From Sphingobium sp. EP60837 (lineage in GTDB: Bacteria; Pseudomonadota; Alphaproteobacteria; Sphingomonadales; Sphingomonadaceae), in assembly GCF_001658005.1 (NCBI RefSeq), contig NZ_CP015986.1, positions 248,001 to 312,000 of the forward strand: DNA of 64,000 nucleotides. The letters are read 5' to 3'. A program made the translations under genes and the position numbers. Numbering within the stretch: the stretch's first letter is position 1; the number at the start of each line of letters is the position of its first letter. The notes beneath the pieces were generated by a model, which worked only from the letters and a program-made list of their open reading frames with translations, did not search any database and was not told the origin of the DNA. Positions 47,700-55,419 of this stretch are shown piece after piece.

Positions 47700-48617
47700 G
47701 TGGAGCCGCCGAAAAAATCTGGACCGCCCCGCCGGGCAGGACCTGGTGGTCCCCGACGCCCTGCCGATGGCAAGCCCGCCAACGGCCCGCGCTCCGCCCG
47801 CCCGCCGTTTCGAAAGGCGAAAGCGGCTCCGGCCAAGCCCGCCAATCCTCACCCTGCACGCGCTGCGGCGGCGGCCAGCGGCAAGAATGAGCCGCAACGC
47901 ATCGCCAAGCTGCTTGCCCGCGCGGGCGTCGCCTCGCGCCGCGAGATCGAGCGGATGATCGAGGATGGCCGGGTGACCTTGGATGGAGAGGCGATCACCA
48001 CGCCCGCCACGCTGCTGACATCGCTCAACGGCATCGCGGTCGATGGCAATCCCGTGGCGCAGCCCGCACCCACGCGCCTGTTCCTCTTCCACAAGCCGTC
48101 GGGCTATCTCACGACAGAACGCGATCCGCGCGGCCGTCCGACCATCTATGACCGGCTGCCCGCCGACTTGCCCCGCCTCATGCCGATCGGGCGGCTCGAT
48201 ATGACGACCGAAGGGCTGCTACTCCTCACCACTGACGGCGAATTCAAGCGCCAGATGGAACTGCCCGCCACCGGCGTTCCCCGGACCTATCGCGCCCGCG
48301 CCTTCGGAGAGGTCAGTCAGGCCCAGCTTGAGGATCTGTTCATGGGCATAGAGATTGATGGCATCCGCTATGGTCAGATCGAAGCCAATCTGGAGCGCCG
48401 CACCGGCCGCAACCAGTGGATCGAAATGACGCTGACGGAAGGGAAAAACCGCGAAGTGCGGCGCGTCCTTGAGCATCTCGGGCTCCAGGTGAACCGCCTC
48501 ATTCGAACCAGCTACGGCCCCTTCCATCTAGACGAACTCGCCTCCGGAGCGGTGGAAGAGGTGCGGCAGCATGACCTGGTCGTCTTCCGCAAGAGCCTTA
48601 AAACCCCGCAGCCATAA
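47700..48617 (+). CDS. rluB: 23S rRNA pseudouridine synthase, RsuA/RluB family
   Basis: Isomerises a uridine of 23S rRNA (position 2605 in E. coli RluB) to pseudouridine. It has 305 residues. A basic, Pro/Ala-rich disordered extension (1-62) precedes an S4 RNA-binding domain (RIAKLLARAGVASRREIERM, about 66-110). The catalytic domain has the aspartate in IGRLDMTTEGLLLLT. The start codon is GTG at 47700. rsmD follows in the same direction, so both may be one rRNA-modification transcript. RluE/F alternatives are less likely. Confidence 0.9.
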   Translation: MEPPKKSGPPRRAGPGGPRRPADGKPANGPRSARPPFRKAKAAPAKPANPHPARAAAAASGKNEPQRIAKLLARAGVASRREIERMIEDGRVTLDGEAITTPATLLTSLNGIAVDGNPVAQPAPTRLFLFHKPSGYLTTERDPRGRPTIYDRLPADLPRLMPIGRLDMTTEGLLLLTTDGEFKRQMELPATGVPRTYRARAFGEVSQAQLEDLFMGIEIDGIRYGQIEANLERRTGRNQWIEMTLTEGKNREVRRVLEHLGLQVNRLIRTSYGPFHLDELASGAVEEVRQHDLVVFRKSLKTPQP

Positions 48618-48623
48618 CTTCTC

Positions 48624-48651
48624 CCCTTCGCCCCGAGCTTGTCGAGGGGCT
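48624..48651. repeat. REP-like hairpin after rluB
   Basis: GCCCC (48630-48634) and GGGGC (48646-48650) close a loop containing GAGCTTGTCGA, matching the core of the REP-like family seen at 30116. It lies in the rluB-rsmD spacer. Confidence 0.5.
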
Positions 48652-48676
48652 CCACTTCTTCTGCACGGATGCCGCC

Positions 48677-49216
48677 ATGAGAATAATCGCAGGCCAATGG
48701 CGAGGCCGCCCACTTGTCGCCCCGAAAGGCGACGCCACCCGTCCCACTGCCGACCGGACGCGCGAAACCCTCTTCTCCATGCTGCTAAGCCGCCTCGGCT
48801 CCTTTGAAGGGCTTAGCGTGGGCGATTTCTTTGCGGGCTCCGGGGCGCTGGGCTTTGAAGCCTTGTCCCGTGGCGCAGCAAGCTGCCTCTTCGTGGAACA
48901 GGATCGCGCAGCGCTGGACGCGATCCGCGCCAATGGCGAAAAACTGGGGGTCCGCCCCGACATCCGCCAGAGCAGCGTCCTCTCGCTCGGTCCGGCGCCT
49001 AAGCCGCTCGACCTCATCTTCATGGACCCGCCCTATAATAGCGGGGCAGGCGCAGTGGCGCTCGACAAGCTCAGCCGCCTTGGCTGGACCAGCGCCGCCA
49101 CTTGGATCAGCATAGAAACCGATCGCCGGGAGGATGTGGAGGTCAAAGGCTTCGCCATTGACGCCAACCGTGATGTAGGAAAAGCGCGCCTGACGCTCCT
49201 CCGGGCCGAACCTTAA
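48677..49216 (+). CDS. rsmD: 16S rRNA (guanine966-N2)-methyltransferase RsmD
   Basis: A 179-residue SAM-dependent methyltransferase. The N-terminal RIIAGQWRGRPL and PTADRTRETLFSML are family hallmarks. DFFAGSGALGFEALSRGA binds SAM and FMDPPYN is the catalytic D-P-P-Y motif. It methylates G966 of 16S rRNA in assembling small subunits. Confidence 0.96.
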   Translation: MRIIAGQWRGRPLVAPKGDATRPTADRTRETLFSMLLSRLGSFEGLSVGDFFAGSGALGFEALSRGAASCLFVEQDRAALDAIRANGEKLGVRPDIRQSSVLSLGPAPKPLDLIFMDPPYNSGAGAVALDKLSRLGWTSAATWISIETDRREDVEVKGFAIDANRDVGKARLTLLRAEP

Positions 49217-49220
49217 AGCT

Positions 49221-49242
49221 CCCCTCCCGCAAGCGGGAGGGG
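49221..49242. terminator. GC-rich hairpin between convergent rsmD and globin genes
   Basis: CCCCTCCCG pairs with CGGGAGGGG around CAAG. No T tract follows on either strand. It starts four bases after the rsmD stop, so it may act as a shared end structure. Confidence 0.45.
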
Positions 49243-49271
49243 CCAGGGGTGGGCTCGCCTCCGCTCACAAT

Positions 49272-49721
49272 TCAAGCAGCCTCGGCATCCTCATAAGCCT
49301 GCGCCTCCTTGCCGATCAAAATCTCGGCCAGAAACCAATAGGCTTTGCCCCAGGCGTTCAGCACCGCATCGGTCGCGACCTCTTCACCCAGCACATCGCG
49401 GATGGCAGGCAGCAGCGCCTCGGCGACCTTGGGATAATGCTCCGCCTTGACGCCAGTCTCCACATGCCGCTGCACCATCCGTGCGACCGCGCCCTGCAGC
49501 GCCTGCAGCTTGTCGATATTTTCGGCATAGCCCAGGATCGCGGCAGCCAGCCGCTTCGGCTGCTCGCCGCTGTCCTGCGCGCCCTGATCGAACATGTCCT
49601 TGATCGACGGGTCCTGGAAAAGCCGCTTGTACATCGCAGTGGTGATCTCGACCCCATGGCTACGCAGCGCCGGAGCGGTTGCCTTGACGATCGCGATGGT
49701 TTCAGCGCTGAGCTGGCTCAT
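49272..49721 (-). CDS. Single-domain bacterial haemoglobin (Vgb/Hmp-globin type)
   Basis: A 149-residue globin without the FAD/NAD reductase part of flavohaemoglobin. Proximal haem ligand H86 is in MVQRHVETGV, distal-pocket Y31 (B10) in TAMYKRLFQDP, and the C-terminal GKAYWFLAEILIGKE helix is typical of Vitreoscilla/Hmp globins. Such proteins bind oxygen and convert nitric oxide when a partner reductase is available. The start at 49721 has AAGGGG six bases upstream. It is divergent from nsrR with NsrR-like dyads between them. Confidence 0.93.
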   Translation of the reverse strand: MSQLSAETIAIVKATAPALRSHGVEITTAMYKRLFQDPSIKDMFDQGAQDSGEQPKRLAAAILGYAENIDKLQALQGAVARMVQRHVETGVKAEHYPKVAEALLPAIRDVLGEEVATDAVLNAWGKAYWFLAEILIGKEAQAYEDAEAA

Positions 49722-49751
49722 GATGCACCCCTTTTGGTTGAAGACTCGATA

Positions 49752-49786
49752 AAGGTGCATTTATTTTGCATGTTTGGACATGTAAA
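49752..49786. promoter_or_regulatory. Overlapping NsrR-like dyads in the globin/nsrR spacer
   Basis: Dyad 1 is AAGGTGCATTT-A-TTTTGCATGTT (49752-49774). Its half-sites share the AA-N2-TGCA pattern of the NsrR consensus (AAGATGYATTT and complement, 11-1-11). Dyad 2 (49765-49786) is TTTGCATG and ACATGTAAA around a short spacer. Both lie in the 114-base spacer and could serve divergent promoters. Confidence 0.65.
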
Positions 49787-49835
49787 TAGAATATATGTTT
49801 GATCCCTCAACTTCATTCTTTTAACGCATTCCCTC

Positions 49836-50324
49836 ATGCAATTGACCCGCCACACCGATTACGCCCTCCGCGTCCTCATCCACTTGGCGGTATCGCCCAC
49901 GGGCCGCGCGACCATCTCGGAAATCGCCGACAGCTACAGCCTTTCACGCAATCATCTCATGAAAGTAGTCCATCATCTGGGCCAAGGCCGTTTCATCACG
50001 ACCCAGCGGGGCCGCGGCGGCGGCTTCATCCTAGCGCGCCCGCCCGAGGCGATCATGCTCGGCGAAGTAATCCGTCATACCGAAACAGACATGAACCTCG
50101 CGGACTGCGGCGGATGCGCGCTTCGTCCCGCGTGCGGCCTTTCCGGCATATTGAAGGCGGCAACCGCCGCCTTTCTCTCCGTGCTCGACCAACACAGCCT
50201 AGCCGATGCCGCACGCGACAAGGCCGGGCTCGCGGCACTTATCGCCGCGCTGCCCGGCCCCGCCTCGTTAGCTAGCGATGCCTGCGCGAAGCCCGCTTCG
50301 AACGCGGCGCTTCACCAGGATTGA
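49836..50324 (+). CDS. nsrR: Rrf2-family nitric-oxide-sensing repressor NsrR
   Basis: A 162-residue Rrf2 regulator. The winged HTH starts MQLTRHTDYALRVLIHLA with the reading helix in LSRNHLMKVVHHL and wing RGRGGGFILARP. The iron-sulfur cysteines C91, C94 and C100 are in DCGGCALRPAC, exactly the NsrR spacing. NsrR loses its cluster on NO exposure and releases its operators. Divergent pairing with a globin gene supports NsrR rather than IscR. It overlaps the convergent 50272 gene by 53 bases. Confidence 0.92.
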   Translation: MQLTRHTDYALRVLIHLAVSPTGRATISEIADSYSLSRNHLMKVVHHLGQGRFITTQRGRGGGFILARPPEAIMLGEVIRHTETDMNLADCGGCALRPACGLSGILKAATAAFLSVLDQHSLADAARDKAGLAALIAALPGPASLASDACAKPASNAALHQD

Positions 50325-50733
50325 TGCAGCTGTCCTGCACTGTCCTGCTGCATAACGGATAGTCCTTACCGCCTGCCGGCGGAGGGGTCATATTCCCGCC
50401 AACTGTTACTGGATTGGCCGAACTGCCAACCGGGGCTGTCGGGTCAGTGGGCACACCAGCAGGGGCGGGCGTCATGCCTGTACTCGGCGGAACCGCCCCG
50501 GTTGATTGACCCGCGTTCGGGTCAGCTGGAGTAGCCGGTGCTGCGGGGGTCGCAGCCTCACCGGGTTCACCTGGTGTAGCGGGCGTTGCAGGAACCGCAG
50601 GGTCTCCTGGTGGCGCTGTGTTGGTTGCGGGGGGTTGCCCCACGCTACCTGGCGCACCTTGAGCGATCGCAATCCCGGCAGCGCCCGTGCCAAAGGCCAG
50701 CATCGCGGCGCCTGCAAGCATGATCGATTTCAT
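50272..50733 (-). CDS. Secreted Pro/Ala/Thr-rich protein of unknown function
   Basis: A 153-residue exported protein with a signal peptide (about 1-25, cleaved after IAIAQ-like end). The mature region (about 26-115) is low-complexity Pro/Ala/Thr/Gly (units like PATPATPGEPGEAATPAAP) and probably disordered. A compact C-terminus has two cysteines (DYPLCSRTVQDSCINPG) and a basic end. No family recognised. Codon phase and the signal peptide support it. Its 3' end overlaps nsrR by 53 bases tail to tail. Confidence 0.68.
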   Translation of the reverse strand: MKSIMLAGAAMLAFGTGAAGIAIAQGAPGSVGQPPATNTAPPGDPAVPATPATPGEPGEAATPAAPATPADPNAGQSTGAVPPSTGMTPAPAGVPTDPTAPVGSSANPVTVGGNMTPPPAGGKDYPLCSRTVQDSCINPGEAPRSKRASRRHR

Positions 50734-50862
50734 CGGGTCATCCTTTCCTGTTCGTCACCCCGTTCTGCCTCTTGGCTGGTGAAGAACAGCATCGGTGACG
50801 CACGCGTTCCGATATCGGCGACGAACCGTTGCTTAGCTGCCATCAGGCGATTGCTCCATCCC

Positions 50863-51258
50863 TCAACCTTCTGGATAGCGTTCAAACCGGGGAAGTTTGT
50901 GGACCGACCCCATCCAAGGTGCGGCCTCAGCCCATTGCACATGAACAGAAGGAGGGAAGATCGACGGGTCGTCGAGCGTAGCCGTCTGAATATCGACCAT
51001 AGCGGGAAAGGCGGCGGGGTTACGGTAAAAGAGCCCCGTGCCACAATCCGCGCAGAATTGCCGGGTAGCATTTTCCGATGACCGATACGCTTTCGGTTCT
51101 CCCTTCACCTTGACCTTATCTTCACGAAACAACGCCCATCCGACCATCGGCGCGCCGGCGCTCCTACGACAGTCAGAACAATGGCAGAGCGCACTGTAAA
51201 CCGGTTCACCCTGCACCTCGAACTGGATGGCTCCACATTGACACCGTCCCGTCGCCAT
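50863..51258 (-). CDS. GFA/CENP-V family zinc protein
   Basis: A 131-residue protein of the glutathione-dependent formaldehyde-activating enzyme (Gfa)-like family. The zinc cysteines occur as CQCGAIQF, CHCSDCRR and CADCGTGLFY. Real Gfa activity is shown for only some members, so the function stays open. It stands alone, divergent from uvrD. Confidence 0.88.
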   Translation of the reverse strand: MATGRCQCGAIQFEVQGEPVYSALCHCSDCRRSAGAPMVGWALFREDKVKVKGEPKAYRSSENATRQFCADCGTGLFYRNPAAFPAMVDIQTATLDDPSIFPPSVHVQWAEAAPWMGSVHKLPRFERYPEG

Positions 51259-51360
51259 GACCTTTCTCCTTGCGCTATTCGCCTTTTGTTCTCATAGATC
51301 AGACTAACCTGCAAGGGCGTGGCTCTTGCTCCGCTGCACCTTGCTCCCTAGTTGTTGACC

Positions 51361-53637
51361 ATGACTCTGCCCGCCCCTTCGCCCGATGATCCTGCCTATC
51401 TTCGGGGTCTCAACGCTCCGCAGCGAGAGGCCGTGCTCACGACCGAAGGGCCGGTGCTGGTGCTTGCGGGCGCGGGCACTGGCAAGACTGCTGCACTGAC
51501 GGCACGCTTGGCGCATCTTATCGCGACCCGCCGCTCTTACCCTTCTGAAATCCTGGCCGTCACCTTCACCAACAAGGCCGCCCGAGAGATGCGCGAGCGC
51601 GTCGGGCGGATGATCGGTCCCGCGGTAGAGGGCATGCCATGGCTGGGCACTTTTCACGCCATCGCCGCCAAGATGCTGCGCCGTCATGCCGAACTGGTGG
51701 GCCTCCAATCCAACTTCACCATCCTGGATACGGATGACCAACTCCGGTTGATGAAGCAGTTGATCCAGGCTGAAGGGATTGATGAGAAGCGGTGGCCCGC
51801 TCGTCAGCTTGGTGGTTTGATCGACCAATGGAAAAACAAGGGGCTAACGCCCGAGGAGATTGGCGCCGGAGAGAGCGAGGCATATGCCAACGGGCGCGGA
51901 CAGAAGCTGTATGCTGCCTATCAGGCGCGGCTCCGCGATGTGAACGCCTGCGATTTCGGCGACCTCCTGCTCCATGTCCTGACGATTTTAAAGCGTCATC
52001 GCGATGTGCTGGAAAGCTATCAGCAACGGTTCCGTTACGTGATGGTCGATGAATATCAGGATACGAACAGCAGCCAGTATCTCTGGCTTCGGCTGCTGGC
52101 TCAACAGCGCAAGAATATTTGCTGCGTGGGGGACGACGACCAGTCCATCTATTCCTGGCGCGGCGCAGAGGTCGCCAACATATTGCGCTTCGAAAAGGAT
52201 TTCCCGGGCGCGAAGATCGTCCGCCTCGAACAGAATTACCGATCGACCCCCCACATCCTCGGCGCGGCTTCGGGTGTCATTGCGGAGAATGGCAACCGGC
52301 TCGGGAAAACTCTCTGGACCGACATCGACATTGGGGAGAAGGTTCGCATCATCGGGGTTTGGGATGGCCCGGAGGAAGCTCGTCGTGTCGGCGACGAAAT
52401 CGAAACCATCGAACGATCAGGCCAGTCGCTCGATGAGGTCGCGATCCTTGTAAGAGCGCAGCATCAGACGCGGGAGTTCGAAGACCGATTTATCCAGATC
52501 GGCCTGCCCTATCGGATCGTGGGCGGCTTTCGTTTCTATGAACGTGCGGAAATTCGCGACGCCCTGGCCTATCTGCGACTCGTCAATCAGCCCGCCGACG
52601 ATCTGGCGTTCGAAAGGATCGTCAACGTCCCCAAGCGCGGTTTGGGTGACAAGGCTGTCGAAAAGCTCCACCGCCTCGCGCGAGCCGAGGGCATTCCCCT
52701 GGCACTTGCGGCCGCCCGCATCCTCGACACGGACGAAATGACGCCGCAGGCCCGCCGCAGCCTCGGCGCGTTTATCGGCGACCTTGCGCGTTGGCGCGAC
52801 CGTGCTGCCCAGCTTCCTCATGCTGAACTGGCCCGCCAGATCCTGGACGAAAGCGGCTACACCGCCATGCTTCAGGCAGAGCGCACGGCCGAAAGCGCGG
52901 GCCGCTTGGAGAATCTCAACGAACTTGCCCGCGCGATGGAGGAATATGAAACGCTGGGGGCGTTCCTAGAGCATGTGTCGCTGGTCATGGACAATGACGC
53001 TCAAGCTGAAGAGCGCAAGATCACGATTATGACCATCCACGCCGCTAAGGGGCTGGAGTTCGACACCGTGTTCCTCGCGGGTTGGGAAGAGGGCATTTTC
53101 CCCTCTCAGCGAGCGCTCGACGAAGGTGGCCTCAACAGCTTGGAAGAAGAGCGGCGCCTCGCCTATGTCGCAATCACGCGCGCCCGGAAGCTGTGCATCA
53201 TCCTTCACGCCGCCAACCGTCGTATCTATGGGCAATGGACCAGTTCCATCCCTTCCAGATTCGTTGGTGAGTTGCCGCCCGAACATGTCGAAGAAGAAAG
53301 CAGCATGGCTGGTGGCGCGTCGCTCTGGCGAGCAAACTGGTCGGAGCGGGCAGATCCCTTCGCCAATGTTCAGCGCGGCTCCGGGCGTGGTCCCGGCTGG
53401 CAGCGGGCGCAACAAAGCGGTCAATTCACTCGCGAACCTTTACGCATCGTCGAAGCCCGCTCCTCGGCCGTGTCACTCGGAAATAAGGGGCGGGACGATA
53501 TGAGCGTCGGCCTACGCATTTTCCACCAGAAGTTCGGCTATGGGACTGTGGCGGAGATCGAGGGCAACAAGTTGGAGATCGATTTCGAAACCGCAGGCCG
53601 CAAGCGCGTGATGGATAGCTTTGTCCAGCCCGCTTGA
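51361..53637 (+). CDS. uvrD: UvrD/PcrA family 3'-5' DNA helicase
   Basis: A 758-residue superfamily 1 helicase for nucleotide excision and mismatch repair and replication. Motif I is LAGAGTGKTAAL, motif II VDEYQDTN, motif III GDDDQSIYSWRGA, motif IV near RSTPHILGA, and motif V/VI in TIHAAKGLEFD and RRLAYVAITRARK. A C-terminal Tudor-like RNAP-binding segment (KFGYGTVAEIEGNKLEIDFE) closes it, as in PcrA/UvrD. The start is the ATG at 51361. The neighbouring 100 bases show no perfect alphaproteobacterial LexA box. Confidence 0.95.
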   Translation: MTLPAPSPDDPAYLRGLNAPQREAVLTTEGPVLVLAGAGTGKTAALTARLAHLIATRRSYPSEILAVTFTNKAAREMRERVGRMIGPAVEGMPWLGTFHAIAAKMLRRHAELVGLQSNFTILDTDDQLRLMKQLIQAEGIDEKRWPARQLGGLIDQWKNKGLTPEEIGAGESEAYANGRGQKLYAAYQARLRDVNACDFGDLLLHVLTILKRHRDVLESYQQRFRYVMVDEYQDTNSSQYLWLRLLAQQRKNICCVGDDDQSIYSWRGAEVANILRFEKDFPGAKIVRLEQNYRSTPHILGAASGVIAENGNRLGKTLWTDIDIGEKVRIIGVWDGPEEARRVGDEIETIERSGQSLDEVAILVRAQHQTREFEDRFIQIGLPYRIVGGFRFYERAEIRDALAYLRLVNQPADDLAFERIVNVPKRGLGDKAVEKLHRLARAEGIPLALAAARILDTDEMTPQARRSLGAFIGDLARWRDRAAQLPHAELARQILDESGYTAMLQAERTAESAGRLENLNELARAMEEYETLGAFLEHVSLVMDNDAQAEERKITIMTIHAAKGLEFDTVFLAGWEEGIFPSQRALDEGGLNSLEEERRLAYVAITRARKLCIILHAANRRIYGQWTSSIPSRFVGELPPEHVEEESSMAGGASLWRANWSERADPFANVQRGSGRGPGWQRAQQSGQFTREPLRIVEARSSAVSLGNKGRDDMSVGLRIFHQKFGYGTVAEIEGNKLEIDFETAGRKRVMDSFVQPA

Positions 53638-53731
53638 TAGCGGGCCGTTCGTTGACGCGGTACAGGTCCAGGCGTAATCTCGTCACGCAAGTCGCCGCTT
53701 GATGACGCGATCAGGCGGAAAGGATGTTGCG

Positions 53732-54349
53732 ATGATCTGCTTCGCATTCCGCTCCTCCTGTTTTAGGCCGCTGGCTGTCTGCCTGATGCTTATCTTTCTG
53801 TTCGAAGCAAATGCCGGATCTGCCCAATCCATAATACTCCCGGAAGGGCTGACGATTACCCTGGAGACGCGGCAGGATGTGTCCTCAAAGTCGACGAAGG
53901 AAGGCCAATCAATAGATCTAGCAGTGACCAAGCCCGTCGTGATCGGCGGCGTGACTGTTATTGCCGCCGGAACCCCTGTCATCGGCGAAGTGATGCGGGC
54001 AAGTGACAATGGCCTGCTCGGCCGATCCGGGAAGCTCAATATCCGCGTGAGCAGGGTGAGGGCCGGTCAGCAAGATGTGGCGGTGCGCGGAGAGCGCAAT
54101 GTCGAGGGGAAATCCGGCACGCTCAACTCGGTTGGCGCAGGCATCGTTTTTCTCCCATTGGCCATTCTTGTACGCGGCAAGGATGTGCCATTGCCGGCTG
54201 GCACCACTTTTGACGTCTATGTCGATAAGGAGATCGCTATCGCTACCACCGGACCGGCGAGCATGAACATGGGCGCCAACCCCTCACCACCCCCGCCCGA
54301 GTCGAACGTGATTAGAGCTATAGACCCTAATGAAGCCCTCACGCCCTAA
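53732..54349 (+). CDS. Secreted protein of unknown function with SH3-like beta domain
   Basis: A 205-residue exported protein. The signal peptide spans about 1-32. The mature region has beta-rich stretches with PVVIGGVTVIAAGTPVIGEVM and LPAGTTFDVYVDKEIAI, which read as a repeated valve-like beta motif. The C-terminus is Pro-rich (PSPPPPESN). The ATG at 53732 has AAGGA nine bases upstream. I do not recognise a named family. Confidence 0.7.
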   Translation: MICFAFRSSCFRPLAVCLMLIFLFEANAGSAQSIILPEGLTITLETRQDVSSKSTKEGQSIDLAVTKPVVIGGVTVIAAGTPVIGEVMRASDNGLLGRSGKLNIRVSRVRAGQQDVAVRGERNVEGKSGTLNSVGAGIVFLPLAILVRGKDVPLPAGTTFDVYVDKEIAIATTGPASMNMGANPSPPPPESNVIRAIDPNEALTP

Positions 54350-54499
54350 TGTGCGGCGAATGCGGCAGCGTGATTTGCAAAGCTCGACCTACCACCCGGC
54401 AGCAGGTGATTGAACAGGCATAGGCACAATAACGCCAGACACCTCGCTTCCGGACCGCATGTTTCCACGGCATCCGCAACTATATCTCTGTCGGATATA

Positions 54500-54575
54500 T
54501 GGTGGAGCCTAGCGGGATCGAACCGCTGACCTCCTGCATGCCATGCAGGCGCTCTCCCAGCTGAGCTAAGGCCCC
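54500..54575 (-). tRNA. tRNA-Ala (anticodon GGC), copy 1
   Basis: Complete cloverleaf on the minus strand. Acceptor GGGGCCT pairs with AGGCTCC (one G-U pair), anticodon loop ATGGCAT gives GGC, T arm has GGTTCGATCCC, CCA is encoded. Confidence 0.95.
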
Positions 54576-54769
54576 ATCATGGAGCGACATCATACCGCGT
54601 CCTAATGGATCAGGCCATGACCGGTATCAGGACCGTCGGCCAATGTCTGGACCGTCACGCAGCATCTGGAAGTGTCGATCAAGGTTGCCTGCAACCTCCC
54701 CACACCCCTCGCTTGCGATCAGACGTTTTACCGGAAGCCATCCGCGGGACGGCTCAACTCCGGCAAAAC

Positions 54770-54845
54770 TGGTGGAGCCTAGCGGGATCGAACCGCTGAC
54801 CTCCTGCATGCCATGCAGGCGCTCTCCCAGCTGAGCTAAGGCCCC
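54770..54845 (-). tRNA. tRNA-Ala (anticodon GGC), copy 2
   Basis: Same 76-base sequence as the copy at 54500, on the same strand, 194 bases apart. The spacer holds no gene. The FYDLN-family gene lies 88 bases upstream and may share a transcript. Confidence 0.95.
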
Positions 54846-54933
54846 GTTTCCAGTGTCGGCGCCGTTTGGGTCCGGCGCCTCGGAGGTCGCTGCCATTAGG
54901 TGGCAGCTTCCTCCTTGGCAAGCAGAAAATTAC

Positions 54934-55269
54934 TTAATTGTCGTCGTCGCCGTCATTGCCGCCAGCATCGACACCCAAGTCGTCGTCACCGCCCAGATCG
55001 ACATCGTTGTCCGGCGAATCCCCATCGTCATCGACATCCAGATCCAAGTCCAGATCGTCGTCCGCCGCCTCCATCTCGCCGTCGGCCGTCTCGATGACCT
55101 TCTTCGGTGCTTCTTCATAAGGCAGCGGCTGCTTCGACTTCAGCACCGGCTCGGGTTCCCAGGCGGTGCCGCAGTTGATGCAGGTAACCGGGTCATCCTT
55201 GCCCAGGTCATAGAAGCGCGTCGCACATTTCGGGCAGCTACGCTTCGTGCCCCATTCAGCCTTGACCAT
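54934..55269 (-). CDS. FYDLN-family acidic zinc-ribbon protein
   Basis: A 111-residue protein of TIGR02300 (FYDLN_acid). The N-terminal zinc ribbon reads CPKCATRFYDLGKDDP followed by CINCGTAWEP. The last 50 residues are almost only Asp, Gly, Asn and Leu (for example DDDLDLDLDVDDDGD), so the tail is highly acidic and disordered. Function is unknown. It is followed by the tRNA-Ala pair and divergent from aroA. Confidence 0.9.
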   Translation of the reverse strand: MVKAEWGTKRSCPKCATRFYDLGKDDPVTCINCGTAWEPEPVLKSKQPLPYEEAPKKVIETADGEMEAADDDLDLDLDVDDDGDSPDNDVDLGGDDDLGVDAGGNDGDDDN

Positions 55270-55419
55270 GTCCGGGCTTGTCCTTCTTACGAGTGGCTTA
55301 AACAGAAATCACGCGGCACGACTATGTCGCCCGCGAAGCGACGCGCGCCTTGCCATAGCGGAACCGCGCTGTCAAAAGCCGGGCGCAATTTTTCAGTTCC
55401 CTGACAATCGGATTTCACA

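Noticed and set aside
49272-49721. Flavohaemoglobin Hmp
   Set aside because: Only the globin domain is present; no FAD/NAD reductase domain follows in any frame.
51241-51360. LexA box before uvrD
   Set aside because: GTTC at about 51288 is not matched by a second GTTC at seven bases spacing; only a near match exists.
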